A stretch of DNA of 64,000 bases from Sutcliffiella sp. FSL R7-0096 (GTDB lineage: Bacteria; Bacillota; Bacilli; Bacillales; Bacillaceae_I). Both the position numbers and the translations under genes were made by a program. The stretch lies in NCBI RefSeq assembly GCF_038595065.1, contig NZ_CP152003.1:2274001-2338000 (forward strand), read 5' to 3'. Of the stretch, positions 1 to 8,276 are shown piece by piece. Positions within the stretch are counted from its first letter, which is position 1. The number at the start of each line of letters is the position of its first letter. A model generated the notes under the pieces. That model saw nothing but the letters and a program-made list of their open reading frames with translations. It had not been told where the DNA came from and made no database searches.

Positions 1-124
1 TTGGTATGAAAGTAGCGAAACCTGCTTGAGACTAATCGTCGTGCTTTTTTTGGGAAACATTTTTTCCTAAAAGAGAGTAGCGTCGTTTTTTTTTGTTTTT
101 TTTAGAAAAGAAGGAGTGAAGAAC
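1..124. other. Window edge and leader of the MFS gene
   Basis: No gene is visible. The stretch holds several T-runs and ends in a good ribosome binding site (AAGGAG at 111-116). I cannot tell whether the T-runs close an upstream gene outside the window. Confidence 0.4.
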
Positions 125-1381
125 ATGGGAAAAGTGAAAGGTAAGACAAAGAATCGTTGGCTGATTGCATTAGCAGCGGTTGGTATTCATATTTCAATAG
201 GTTCCGTTTATGCTTGGAGTGTCTTTACGAACCCAATTAGAGAACAACTCGGATGGGATTTAAGTTCTGTTTCTTTGACATTCAGTATCGCCATTGTTTT
301 TTTAGGTCTTTCTGCAGCTTTTATGGGTCATTTTGTTGAAAAGCATGGTCCACGGAAATCGGGTATAGTCGCCGCATCATTTTTTGGATTCGGTCTTGTA
401 GGTGCGGGATTTGCTATTAATTTAGAATCAATTGGACTTTTATACTTTACATATGGGGCTTTAGGAGGAATTGGCCTTGGTATCGGTTACATTACCCCGG
501 TATCTACCCTCGTTAAATGGTTCCCGGATCGTCGCGGGCTAGCAACAGGGCTTGCTATAATGGGTTTTGGGTTTTCTGCCATGCTTGCAAGTCCAATAAT
601 GGCTAATTTAATAAGTACGGTTGGAATTGCGAATACGTTTATCACTTTAGGGATTATTTATTTTGTTATTATGATAGCGTCCTCTCTTTATATCGAAAGG
701 CCACCTGCAGGTTATATGGAAAATGTGCAGAAGGATGGAAAGAAAGCAGCAACAGATCATATTCAATTAACTGCTAATGAAGCAGTTAAAACAAGGAAAT
801 TTTGGTATTTATGGATTATGCTCTTTATTAATGTCACTTGTGGTATCGCTGTTTTATCTGTTGCATCACCGATGGCACAAGAAATTGCCGGTCTTTCAGC
901 AGCCGCTGCAGCAACTATGGTTGGTTTGATGGGTGTCTTTAATGGCTTAGGAAGAATTGGTTGGGCTTCTATTTCCGATTATATGGGCAGACCAAATGTC
1001 TACACAGCGTTCTTTATCATTCAAATTGTTTCGTTCTTTGCACTTCCAAATATCACCCATGCAATTATGTTCCAAGTCGTATTATTTTTAATTTTGACAT
1101 GTTATGGTGGTGGTTTTGCTTCGGTTCCGGCTTACATCAGCGACTTGTTTGGCACAAAGCAGCTTGGCGCAATTCACGGGTATATTCTTACTGCTTGGGC
1201 TTTAGCAGGTTTAGCTGGGCCAATTCTTGCAGCATGGATTCGCGAAACAACAGATAGTTATGCAGGTACATTATTTATCTTTGGATTTATGTTTATTGCA
1301 GCACTTATTGTCTCACTTGTGATTAGAATTGATATTAAGCAAGCTAAAGAGAAAAACGATGTAAAAGGCTTAGCGAGTTAA
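125..1381 (+). CDS. MFS transporter, oxalate/formate antiporter (OFA) type
   Basis: A 418-residue integral membrane protein with about twelve hydrophobic segments and the OFA-like N-terminal motif GSVYAWSVF near residues 20-30. The family exchanges or imports small carboxylates such as oxalate or formate. An in-frame GTG lies nine bases upstream but sits inside the ribosome binding site, so I choose ATG 125 (AAGGAG, 8-base spacing). The next two genes encode a DUF2294 protein and a formate-dehydrogenase-like molybdoenzyme in the same direction, so formate is the most likely substrate; that is inference from context. Confidence 0.85.
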   Translation: MGKVKGKTKNRWLIALAAVGIHISIGSVYAWSVFTNPIREQLGWDLSSVSLTFSIAIVFLGLSAAFMGHFVEKHGPRKSGIVAASFFGFGLVGAGFAINLESIGLLYFTYGALGGIGLGIGYITPVSTLVKWFPDRRGLATGLAIMGFGFSAMLASPIMANLISTVGIANTFITLGIIYFVIMIASSLYIERPPAGYMENVQKDGKKAATDHIQLTANEAVKTRKFWYLWIMLFINVTCGIAVLSVASPMAQEIAGLSAAAAATMVGLMGVFNGLGRIGWASISDYMGRPNVYTAFFIIQIVSFFALPNITHAIMFQVVLFLILTCYGGGFASVPAYISDLFGTKQLGAIHGYILTAWALAGLAGPILAAWIRETTDSYAGTLFIFGFMFIAALIVSLVIRIDIKQAKEKNDVKGLAS

Positions 1382-1448
1382 GCAATTTGACATATTGTGT
1401 TACTCGAACTACTCTTTTAGTAAGAAAAGATAAATGAGGGTACAAAAC

Positions 1449-1808
1449 ATGAATAAATACGAGGCGGAATTCAGTAATTTAGTACGTTCTTTCCGAAAAA
1501 AACATATGGGCAAAGGTCCAAGTAAAATTAGTACAACATTTTGCAAAAAGTGGGCAATATGTGAGATGGAAGGAAACCTTTCACCTGTTGAGAAATTCAT
1601 TGCAACCGCAGATGAAGGAAAGCAAATGCTACGGGCAGCAAGAACGGAAATGGTTAAAGACATGTACCGTAAAAACCGACCAGTAGAAATGGAAGAGTTT
1701 TTGGAGTGTAAGTTCCTGGAATTGTTTGTTGATATAGATATTGAAAGAGACTTTGGAATTTCAGTTTTTGTTTTTGACGAAAATATTGAAGAGAAGTTTT
1801 CAAAATGA
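1449..1808 (+). CDS. DUF2294 family protein
   Basis: A soluble 119-residue protein resembling the DUF2294 family, which has no firmly assigned biochemistry but often occurs beside formate dehydrogenase genes. No signal peptide or metal motif is visible. The in-frame ATG at 1434 overlaps the GAGGG ribosome binding site (1437-1440), so ATG 1449 is the better start. It lies 68 bases after the OFA transporter and 240 bases before the FdhF-like gene. A role in formate metabolism is inferred only from this position. Confidence 0.75.
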   Translation: MNKYEAEFSNLVRSFRKKHMGKGPSKISTTFCKKWAICEMEGNLSPVEKFIATADEGKQMLRAARTEMVKDMYRKNRPVEMEEFLECKFLELFVDIDIERDFGISVFVFDENIEEKFSK

Positions 1809-2033
1809 GTTTGTGATGAAAAAGTTGGTGTAATGGCTCCACTTACTGCACTCTTTATGTGGAAATACCCATTGAAGGTGCACCGGATAAGCAAACACTT
1901 CACCATAATTATTGGCTAGGCACTTAGTAGCGATCCTGCAAAAGACCCAACCACCATTATCTTTCTCAAAATCTGAGGACATAGCGGTGGTTTTTTTATG
2001 GAGAAACCATAAAGATTAGTTAGAAGATATTTT
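1809..2033 (+). promoter_or_regulatory. Long leader with terminator-like hairpin ahead of fdhF-like gene
   Basis: About 225 untranslated bases precede the molybdoenzyme gene. The last part (1949-1997) pairs AACCACC with GGTGG around an inner CTCA/TGAG stem and runs straight into seven T residues, an intrinsic terminator shape only 50 bases before the start codon. Upstream are short complementary segments (CCAC/GTGG and GGTG/CACC). This is compatible with transcription attenuation by a cofactor or metal riboswitch, but I could not match it to a known class. It may instead simply terminate the DUF2294 transcript. Confidence 0.45.
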
Positions 2034-2047
2034 AGGGAGTGATTATC

Positions 2048-4405
2048 GTGGGTAGTACAAAACACCAAGGTCCTATTAAAGCAACGAAAATGCCACAACC
2101 TAAACATTGGGTGAGTCCAATCCCTTTTGGGTTAGGAAAAGTAAAGCCTAAGCATATAAGAGATTCAATGAAGATTGCATGGGACAACAAAGATAATATT
2201 GGTTATGCAACACGGATTTTAACCCAAGGTGTTTGTGATGGTTGTGCATTAGGGGTATCAGGTATGTTTGATCAAACTTTAAAAGGTCCTCATATGTGTA
2301 CAACAAGATTAAATGTGCTGCGTTTAAATACAGCACCTGCTATAAATGAAGAGATTTTACATGCGGATATTGATGAATTGCGAAACTATGACAGTACAGA
2401 ACTTAGAAAATTAGGGCGTATTCCATATCCTCTAATTCGTCGCAAAGGTGAAAGAAAGTTTTCGCGCTTAACTTGGAATGAAGCCATGGATGTGATTGCT
2501 AACAAAATGAAGCAATTAGACCCAAGGCAGTATGCGTTTTATCTTACCTCAAGAGGGATTACGAATGAGTCTTATTATGTAGCTTCAAAAGTGGCTCGTT
2601 TCTTAGGAGCAAACAACATTGATAACGCAAGTCGGATTTGTCACTCACCAAGTAAAACGGGGTTAAAACGTTCTATTGGAGTAGGGGCATCCACATGTAA
2701 TTATCAAGATTGGTTTGGAGCAGATGTCCTTTTATTCTGGGGAAGTGTGGCTTCAAATGCTTCGCCAGTTTCAACTAAGTATATGTTAGAAGCTAAGAAA
2801 CGTGGAGCAAAGATAATCGTTGTTAACCCTTATAAAGAGCCGGCAATGGACGAATACTGGGTACCTTCCAACATGGAGTCTGCCTTATTCGGTACAAAAA
2901 TTGCAGATGACTTCTATCAAGTGAACATTGGTGGCGATATTGCCTTTATGCACGGCATCATGAAACACTGGTTCGAGATGGAAGAAAAAGAGCATGGCTC
3001 AGCGATTAATCATGGATTTGTAGAGGAACATGTAAATGACTATGAGGAACTGAAGACCCATGTCGATTCTCAATCTTGGGATGAAATCATTAGGTCATCA
3101 GGGATTACCAAAGAAAGAATCATAGAATTATCGGACCTATTAGCAAACAGTAAAAATGCTGTATACGCTTGGGCCTTAGGGTTGACCATGCATGCTTTCG
3201 CATCTGATAACATTTCACAAGTAGCTAACCTTGCTCTTCTTCGTGGACATTTAGGACGTAAATATAACGGATTAATGCCGTTCCGTGGTCACTCCTCCGT
3301 GCAGGGGTCGGGTGAAATGGGAGCAGATCCGTTTGTCTTACCCGGAGGAGATTTCGTGGAAGATAACATTAAGCGAATGGAACAAATTTGGAAGTTTGAT
3401 ATTCCGAGATGGCAAGGAGATGTTGTCGGAATTACGTTGGAAAACATCGTTCTACCGAATGATCATGAACGAAAAATTAAGCTCTATTATATGTCCGGCG
3501 GAAACTTCTTGGAAACGATGCCTGATCCGACATTCATTGGTAAAGCCTTGTCTGAATTAGATATTCGTGTTCACCAAGATATCATTCTTAATACGTCGAC
3601 TTTAATTGATGCAAAAGAAGCGGTTATTGTCCTTCCAGCTCAAACACGTTATGAGCAAGAAGGGGGAGGCACTTCTACATCAACCGAGCGGATGGTGTAC
3701 TTTTCCCCTGAAATCCAAGGGAATAAGAACCATATCGAAGAGGCTCGTCCAGAATGGAGAATTTATATTGACCTTGCCAAGCGTGTCAAGCCTGAGACTG
3801 CTCATTTAGTTGATTTCAAATCTGGGCAGGAGATTCGCAATGAAATAGCCATTGCAAACCCTAATTATGAAGGGGTTCAACACTTGAAAAAACAAGGCGA
3901 TGTCTTTCAATGGGGCGGAGCATGGCTCTGTGAAGATGGAATTTGCCCTACTTCTGATGGCAAAGGAAAACTAATTTCAGTTGATATTCCTGACCTGGGT
4001 AAGAAGGAAGGCCAATTCTTCCTTACTACACGTCGGGGGAAGCAGTTTAACTCAATGGTTTATAAAGAAACAGACCCATTCAATAATGCAGGGCGCTACG
4101 ATGTTTTAATTAATATAAAAGATGCCCATGAGTTAAGTATTGCCGAAGGAGAAGGTATTGTTATACACAACGATTTCGGTGTATTCCAAGGAAAAGCAAA
4201 ATATGCTGATATCTCACAAGGTAATTTAGGCGTTCACTTCCCAGAAGGAAACTTCTTATTACCAAAGGGTAGATATGAAAAACTTGCACTTATCCCGGAC
4301 TACAATGTCGCGGTTAAAGTAGAAAAAGCAGACCGGTATAATGCACGAAAAGACACCAAGTATTTGGAAAAGAGAATAAAAGATTTAGAGATGACTATTG
4401 AATAA
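2048..4405 (+). CDS. FdhF/YdeP family molybdopterin oxidoreductase (formate dehydrogenase-like)
   Basis: A 785-residue molybdopterin-dependent oxidoreductase of the FdhF/YdeP type. An N-terminal CDGCALG motif is followed by the molybdopterin domain and a C-terminal dinucleotide-binding domain. At the position of the selenocysteine of E. coli formate dehydrogenase H it reads ASRICHSPS, so this is a cysteine enzyme (Cys198), not a selenoprotein, although the window encodes Sec machinery. I prefer GTG 2048, preceded by AGGGAG at 2034-2039, over GTG 2039, which overlaps that site. The reaction is probably formate or related oxidation; YdeP-type members are poorly characterised. It stands downstream of an OFA carrier and a DUF2294 gene. 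Confidence 0.85.
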   Translation: MGSTKHQGPIKATKMPQPKHWVSPIPFGLGKVKPKHIRDSMKIAWDNKDNIGYATRILTQGVCDGCALGVSGMFDQTLKGPHMCTTRLNVLRLNTAPAINEEILHADIDELRNYDSTELRKLGRIPYPLIRRKGERKFSRLTWNEAMDVIANKMKQLDPRQYAFYLTSRGITNESYYVASKVARFLGANNIDNASRICHSPSKTGLKRSIGVGASTCNYQDWFGADVLLFWGSVASNASPVSTKYMLEAKKRGAKIIVVNPYKEPAMDEYWVPSNMESALFGTKIADDFYQVNIGGDIAFMHGIMKHWFEMEEKEHGSAINHGFVEEHVNDYEELKTHVDSQSWDEIIRSSGITKERIIELSDLLANSKNAVYAWALGLTMHAFASDNISQVANLALLRGHLGRKYNGLMPFRGHSSVQGSGEMGADPFVLPGGDFVEDNIKRMEQIWKFDIPRWQGDVVGITLENIVLPNDHERKIKLYYMSGGNFLETMPDPTFIGKALSELDIRVHQDIILNTSTLIDAKEAVIVLPAQTRYEQEGGGTSTSTERMVYFSPEIQGNKNHIEEARPEWRIYIDLAKRVKPETAHLVDFKSGQEIRNEIAIANPNYEGVQHLKKQGDVFQWGGAWLCEDGICPTSDGKGKLISVDIPDLGKKEGQFFLTTRRGKQFNSMVYKETDPFNNAGRYDVLINIKDAHELSIAEGEGIVIHNDFGVFQGKAKYADISQGNLGVHFPEGNFLLPKGRYEKLALIPDYNVAVKVEKADRYNARKDTKYLEKRIKDLEMTIE

Positions 4406-4410
4406 TCGTG

Positions 4411-4451
4411 ACACTGTAATTGTTGGTAAAGCAACAATTACAGTGTTTTTT
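4411..4451 (+). terminator. Intrinsic terminator after the FdhF-like gene
   Basis: A perfect 15-base stem (ACACTGTAATTGTTG, 4411-4425, with its complement 4432-4446) closes a 6-base loop and runs into T residues, five bases after the stop codon. Confidence 0.93.
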
Positions 4452-4798
4452 TCTGAACAATATTCTTGCTTCGTTTTTGACGTTCCCCCTATCCGGAGTA
4501 TGAAACGGATTAGGTTAATATAACACATGCTCTATAAGGGGTCCTACCAACAAAACGCGATTATCTTAACTATGAAAAACAGGAGTATTTAAAGTATTCG
4601 AAGAAGAAAAATTGGGTGAATAGCTACTTTGAATACTTGATATCTTAACTCAGTAAACAATGTATTCAACGTATTGAATGTAGTGATGCCTTGACATTGA
4701 GATTCCATCGGCATATCAGGACAAAGAGGGAAAGCTCCAAATTCGGGATTTAACAAAAGGAGCATTCCTGTTAGAAGGATTTTCGGGGACTTGAACAA
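4452..4798. other. Degenerate intergenic DNA before the IS110 element
   Basis: No intact gene is seen. A short stretch (about 4691-4792) translates as a protein-like fragment with the segment SAYQDKEGKLQIRDLTKG before a stop, but it has no start and is broken upstream. It may be the tail of a decayed gene. The left end of the IS110 element must fall near 4800. Confidence 0.4.
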
Positions 4799-4806
4799 AA
4801 AAGAGC

Positions 4807-4874
4807 CCTCTTGGTATGATACGGGGTGTCAAATCGTGCACCGAATTGACCCCTAACTTAGGTAACCAAGGAGG
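4807..4874 (+). promoter_or_regulatory. Nested dyad that can hide the transposase ribosome binding site
   Basis: CCTCTTGGT (4807-4815) can pair with ACCAAGGAGG (4865-4874), which contains the transposase Shine-Dalgarno sequence. Inside it GGGGTGTCAA (4823-4832) can pair with TTGACCCC (4846-4853). Such a fold would block translation of transcripts entering from outside, a control common in insertion sequences; here that is inference from complementarity. Confidence 0.55.
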
Positions 4875-4882
4875 ACTCCAAC

Positions 4883-6160
4883 ATGGATTTTAAACAAAAT
4901 CAGAAGATAAATCAAGTCACCGAAAATACACTTGTAGTCGGAATCGATATTGCAAAGCGGAAACACTTCGCCTGCTTTGTCGATGACCGTGGGCGTGTGC
5001 TTCAAAAATCTTTTTCGGTATTACAGTCTAGCGACGGTTTTGATCGTTTTTACGAGCGTATTTTGGCTGCCATGAAAGAATACGAAAAGACGGAGGTCAT
5101 TGTCGGGATTGAACCTACCGGCCATTACTGGCTTAATCTAGCCTATTTCCTTGAGGAACGAGGCATTCCCCTGGTGATGACCAATCCTATGCACGTTAAG
5201 CGGTCAAAAGAATTGGATGACAACTTGCCAACCAAACATGACCGTAAAGATGCGTTAGTTATCGCTCGCCTGATTAAAGATGGACGCTTCAGTTATCCTC
5301 GTATCCTAAAGGATGTGGAGGCTGAACTCCGTGTGGGTTCAACGTTCAGAAGCAAGTTGACAGAGGAACTGGGTGCCGTCAAAAACATGGTCATTCGCTG
5401 GCTGGATCGCTATTTTCCTGAGTTCACCCAGGTCTTTCCGACATTCGGAAAGATGGCAATGGCTGTCCTGGAGTGCACACCATTTCCGGCCGATCTTCAT
5501 CAGAAACAACCGGATGAAGTATTGGCACTTTACCGTAAGGTCGAGGGGCTCAAATCCCCCCAAAGGCCGAAAGCCATACGACTGATAGAACTCGCTTCAG
5601 ACTCGATCGGGGTAACAGAAGGACGGGAGATGGCCCGTATGGAAATTGCCACACTCGTTCGCCGTTACCACCAGTTAGAACAAGAGATTGAAAGCATTAC
5701 GCAGCACCTGGTTGAACTTATCCAAACATCAGTAGAATACGAATGGCTCTCAACGGTTCCTGGACTTGGAGATACCACGATTGTCGATTTACTAGCTGAA
5801 ATCGGAAGCTTTTCTCACTATGAAGATCCACGCCAACTAATCAAACTCGCGGGATTGACATTACGGGAAAATTCCTCCGGCCAGCACAAAGGACAAAAGC
5901 GAATCTCCAAAAGGGGCAGAAGAAAGCTTCGTTCCCTCCTATTCCGAGTGATGATGCCGATGATTCGCCATAATGAAGCTTTTAAAAGGCTCCATGATTA
6001 CTACACAAACCGTAAGGATAATCCGTTACGCAAGAAGCAATCCATCGTGGTCCTATGCGGAAAACTCTTAAAAGTTCTCCATGGAATCAGCACGAAGCAC
6101 AAAGCGTTTGACGCAAAGCGAATGATGAGGGATATTCCTAGTCTCGCAGAGGCTATGTAA
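4883..6160 (+). CDS. IS110 family transposase
   Basis: A 425-residue DEDD transposase. The N-terminal RuvC-like domain shows VGIDIAK (about residues 19-25), VGIEPTGHY (about 74-82) and KHDRKDA (about 113-119), which carry acidic residues of the DEDD site. The C-terminal transposase_20 part shows STVPGLGDTTIVDLLAEIG and the Ser-rich segment typical of this family. The gene is intact and preceded by AAGGAGG with a 9-base gap. These enzymes recombine DNA without classical inverted repeats and, in studied members, are guided by an RNA from the element's own noncoding end. Confidence 0.95.
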   Translation: MDFKQNQKINQVTENTLVVGIDIAKRKHFACFVDDRGRVLQKSFSVLQSSDGFDRFYERILAAMKEYEKTEVIVGIEPTGHYWLNLAYFLEERGIPLVMTNPMHVKRSKELDDNLPTKHDRKDALVIARLIKDGRFSYPRILKDVEAELRVGSTFRSKLTEELGAVKNMVIRWLDRYFPEFTQVFPTFGKMAMAVLECTPFPADLHQKQPDEVLALYRKVEGLKSPQRPKAIRLIELASDSIGVTEGREMARMEIATLVRRYHQLEQEIESITQHLVELIQTSVEYEWLSTVPGLGDTTIVDLLAEIGSFSHYEDPRQLIKLAGLTLRENSSGQHKGQKRISKRGRRKLRSLLFRVMMPMIRHNEAFKRLHDYYTNRKDNPLRKKQSIVVLCGKLLKVLHGISTKHKAFDAKRMMRDIPSLAEAM

Positions 6161-6408
6161 AGTCCTGCATCCCCTTTAAAGACCTAGACAACAGGATGAC
6201 ACGGAGAAGCTGGCACTATTTTTTCCATTCGACCTCGAGTCCCTAAAGGAGCTTCGCTAGCCTCTGCCTTATGACTAGACCGAACGAAGGAATGTAGGCA
6301 CACTGATGCCCAGAGACATGGGAGGGTACGTCATCATAAGCTACGCAGAGATCCATTGTGCATCGTATATCCAATGATCACTACTTTACCATCATTACCC
6401 AGTAGTGA
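6161..6408 (+). other. 3' noncoding part of the IS110 element, possible guide RNA region
   Basis: About 250 bases without a reading frame and with a base composition unlike the flanking AT-rich DNA. Short inverted repeats are visible, for example GGCACACTGATGCC near 6298-6311. Since IS110/IS1111 elements encode a bridge (seek) RNA in a noncoding end, this is the best place to look for one. No RNA was identified directly. Confidence 0.4.
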
Positions 6409-6924
6409 CCGCGTAGCGTACCCACCAAATGTAAGAGAATCACAAATTTATTAATATCTGTTAGGGAGTATGTCGAAAAATATTTTTTTGACATCCCACC
6501 AACGGGTCAAACCGTTGATATATCAATATTTATAGAGGGAGGGAAAGACCGTACAATCTTTATTGGAAAAAGCCTTATGACATTCCTTAAAGGTCACTTC
6601 GAGCGTTATCAGGAGATTAAGAAGCAGTTAGGTCACGAATTCAATCCAAATGATTTGATCTTCTTCAATTCAAGAGGTGATTATCTGAAACTTCGTGAGT
6701 TGCATCGTGCCTATAAGAATGCCATTAAACGAGCGGGACTTAAAAATGCACGTTTTCACGACTTGCGCCACTCACATGCTTCGATTTTACTTAAAAAAAA
6801 TGTCCATCCTAAAGTCGTCAGTGAACAATTAGGTCATGCTAAATCGAGTATTACATTAGAAATTTACAGTCATGTTGCTCCTTCCCTTCAGGAAGACGCT
6901 GCTCATGCATTTGATGAAGAATAA
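6409..6924 (+). pseudogene. Tyrosine recombinase (integrase), C-terminal remnant
   Basis: Only the catalytic C-terminal half is left. From ATG 6577 it reads as 115 residues with HDLRHSHAS (the H-x-x-R box), LGHAKSSITLEIYSHV (the His and nucleophilic Tyr) and a normal end. The open frame continues upstream to stop codons at 6403-6408, and clear integrase homology starts around 6541 (GKDRTIFIG). The N-terminal DNA-binding domain is missing. The remnant lies beside the 3' side of selC, as expected for an integrase of an element that used a tRNA gene as attachment site. Loss may be due to the neighbouring IS110 insertion. Confidence 0.8.
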
Positions 6925-6956
6925 AAGAAAAAATGCCATTCGACACTCAAATGGCA
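6925..6956 (-). terminator. Intrinsic terminator of selC
   Basis: Read on the minus strand, TGCCATT/AATGGCA (6934-6956) forms a stem followed by six T residues. It lies about 80 bases beyond the 3' end of the tRNA-Sec gene. Confidence 0.8.
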
Positions 6957-7034
6957 CTCAGAAGAAGAAGGGATAAACTGAAGACTAGGGCATTCAGTTT
7001 GAATGAAAGTCTTCATCCCTTGATATGTATAATT

Positions 7035-7131
7035 TGGCGGGACTGCGTGGGAATCGAACCCACCTGGGACGGCACGCGCCCCACAAGCGGTTTTGAAGAC
7101 CGAGACAAGCACCAGCATTGCAATCAGCCCC
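7035..7131 (-). tRNA. selC: tRNA-Sec (anticodon UCA)
   Basis: Read on the minus strand this is a 97-base tRNA ending in an encoded CCA (7037-7035). The anticodon loop is CTTCAAA between CGGT and ACCG, giving anticodon TCA, which reads UGA. The T arm is GTGGG-TTCGATT-CCCAC, the variable arm is long (GGGGCG/CGTCCC stem) and the acceptor 3' strand GCAGTCCC pairs with GGGGCTGA over seven of eight positions. The unusual length, long extra arm and eight-base acceptor are hallmarks of selenocysteine tRNA. It serves SelA and SelB, encoded 10-14 kb away. Confidence 0.95.
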
Positions 7132-7145
7132 ACATGGCTAGTATC

Positions 7146-7174
7146 ATTTTACTTTTTGCGATGAAAGAATGCAA
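7146..7174 (-). promoter_or_regulatory. Promoter of selC
   Basis: On the minus strand: -35 TTGCAT (7174-7169), exactly 17 bases, -10 TAAAAT (7151-7146), placed about 15 bases before the tRNA 5' end. Confidence 0.7.
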
Positions 7175-7275
7175 TAGGAAATAAGCTTTAAAATAGTAGA
7201 AACGTTTGTTCGCTTGTGGTACGATTATTTATATAAATTAGAAAATTATGCAAATGAAGTCAGGTGAAACGAGTA

Positions 7276-8256
7276 ATGATAATATCGAAAGATTCTATTA
7301 TAAGTGATATATTGCAAACATTGTCTCCATATTTTTTGGATAAAGTAATAAATATTACACCTATTAATCGTGGTTACCTTAATCTGAAATGGAAAGTAAC
7401 CACACAGGAAGACACTTATCTAGTCAAGCAATTTAATCAAGATAGATTAAAAAAATATGACCTGGACGATCTTTTGTATGCATTAAAACAGCAAAAAAGG
7501 TTGTATAATATGAATTTTCCATGCCCAAGTATTTTTTTTGCTATGGAAACTCCCCTTTGGCAAACTGATGGAGGAGAAATATTTATGGTTATGGAGTTTT
7601 GCCCAGGAGAAACAAAACCTTATGGAAACCTAAATAGCGAAGAGATGTATCATTTTGGCAAAAGCACTGGTAGAATGCATGCCATCCTAAATAAAGGTGC
7701 AACAGGAAATGGGATGAGTGCAGAGTTTATTCCCCCTAGTATAGAACAGCGAACGATACATTGGTTGAAGGTTGAGGAAGAGGCCAATTCCAAAGGGAAA
7801 AAAGATTTATTGCCTTTTATAAAAAAACAACGCCTATTAACGGAACAAATCGATTTAAATAAACTCGGGCTGGCGGACACCGGATGGGCGCATAGAGATT
7901 TATTTTTGGATAATGTTTTGTTTCACGAAGGCAGGGTCTCAGCCATCCTGGATTTTGACCGCCTGCGATATGATTACCCTAAACTAGATGTCGCAAGAGC
8001 GGTGATTTCAAGTGCTTTAATTAATAATAATTTTAATGTTGAATTGGTATCTTGTTACATGGCAGGTTACAAAGAAGAAATAACATGTAATGATTCTTTT
8101 CTGATAGAAGGACTTCGACTGCTTTGGTATATGGAAAGCACATGGTGGATAGATGCGGAAATGGATAAGCACGTTGGCCCACCAATTAGGTTTTTAGAAG
8201 AAATGAAATGGTTGCAAGAAAATTATCATGAATTAGAGGCTATATTAATGGATTAA
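7276..8256 (+). CDS. APH/CotS-like phosphotransferase
   Basis: A 326-residue protein kinase-like phosphotransferase of the aminoglycoside phosphotransferase/homoserine kinase type II/CotS group. Visible motifs are the N-lobe lysine segment YLVKQF, the Brenner-type HRDLFLDNVLF and the metal-binding AILDFDRLR. Start ATG 7276 follows AGGTGA (7262-7267); an in-frame GTG at 7264 lies inside this site. The substrate cannot be told: relatives phosphorylate aminoglycosides, choline, homoserine or spore coat partners. It is followed 20 bases later by an ATPase gene. Confidence 0.8.
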   Translation: MIISKDSIISDILQTLSPYFLDKVINITPINRGYLNLKWKVTTQEDTYLVKQFNQDRLKKYDLDDLLYALKQQKRLYNMNFPCPSIFFAMETPLWQTDGGEIFMVMEFCPGETKPYGNLNSEEMYHFGKSTGRMHAILNKGATGNGMSAEFIPPSIEQRTIHWLKVEEEANSKGKKDLLPFIKKQRLLTEQIDLNKLGLADTGWAHRDLFLDNVLFHEGRVSAILDFDRLRYDYPKLDVARAVISSALINNNFNVELVSCYMAGYKEEITCNDSFLIEGLRLLWYMESTWWIDAEMDKHVGPPIRFLEEMKWLQENYHELEAILMD

Positions 8257-8276
8257 AAAGAAGGAGGGAGAGAGAG

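Larger units (their letters stand above)
4799..6420 (+). mobile_element. IS110-family insertion sequence (ends approximate)
   Basis: An intact DEDD transposase gene is flanked by about 80 noncoding bases on the left and 250 or more on the right. IS110-family elements lack ordinary terminal inverted repeats, so the exact ends cannot be set from one copy. The right noncoding part is GC-richer than the host intergenic DNA and ends near 6400, where stop codons precede the recombinase remnant. The insertion lies between the fdhF-like gene and the selC locus. Confidence 0.6.

Noticed and set aside
2048-4405. Formate dehydrogenase as a selenoprotein
   Set aside because: The Sec position reads TGT (Cys) in RICHSPS and the frame has no internal TGA.
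4589-4798. 69-codon minus-strand frame left of the IS110 element
   Set aside because: No ribosome binding site, no recognisable domain, in degenerate DNA.
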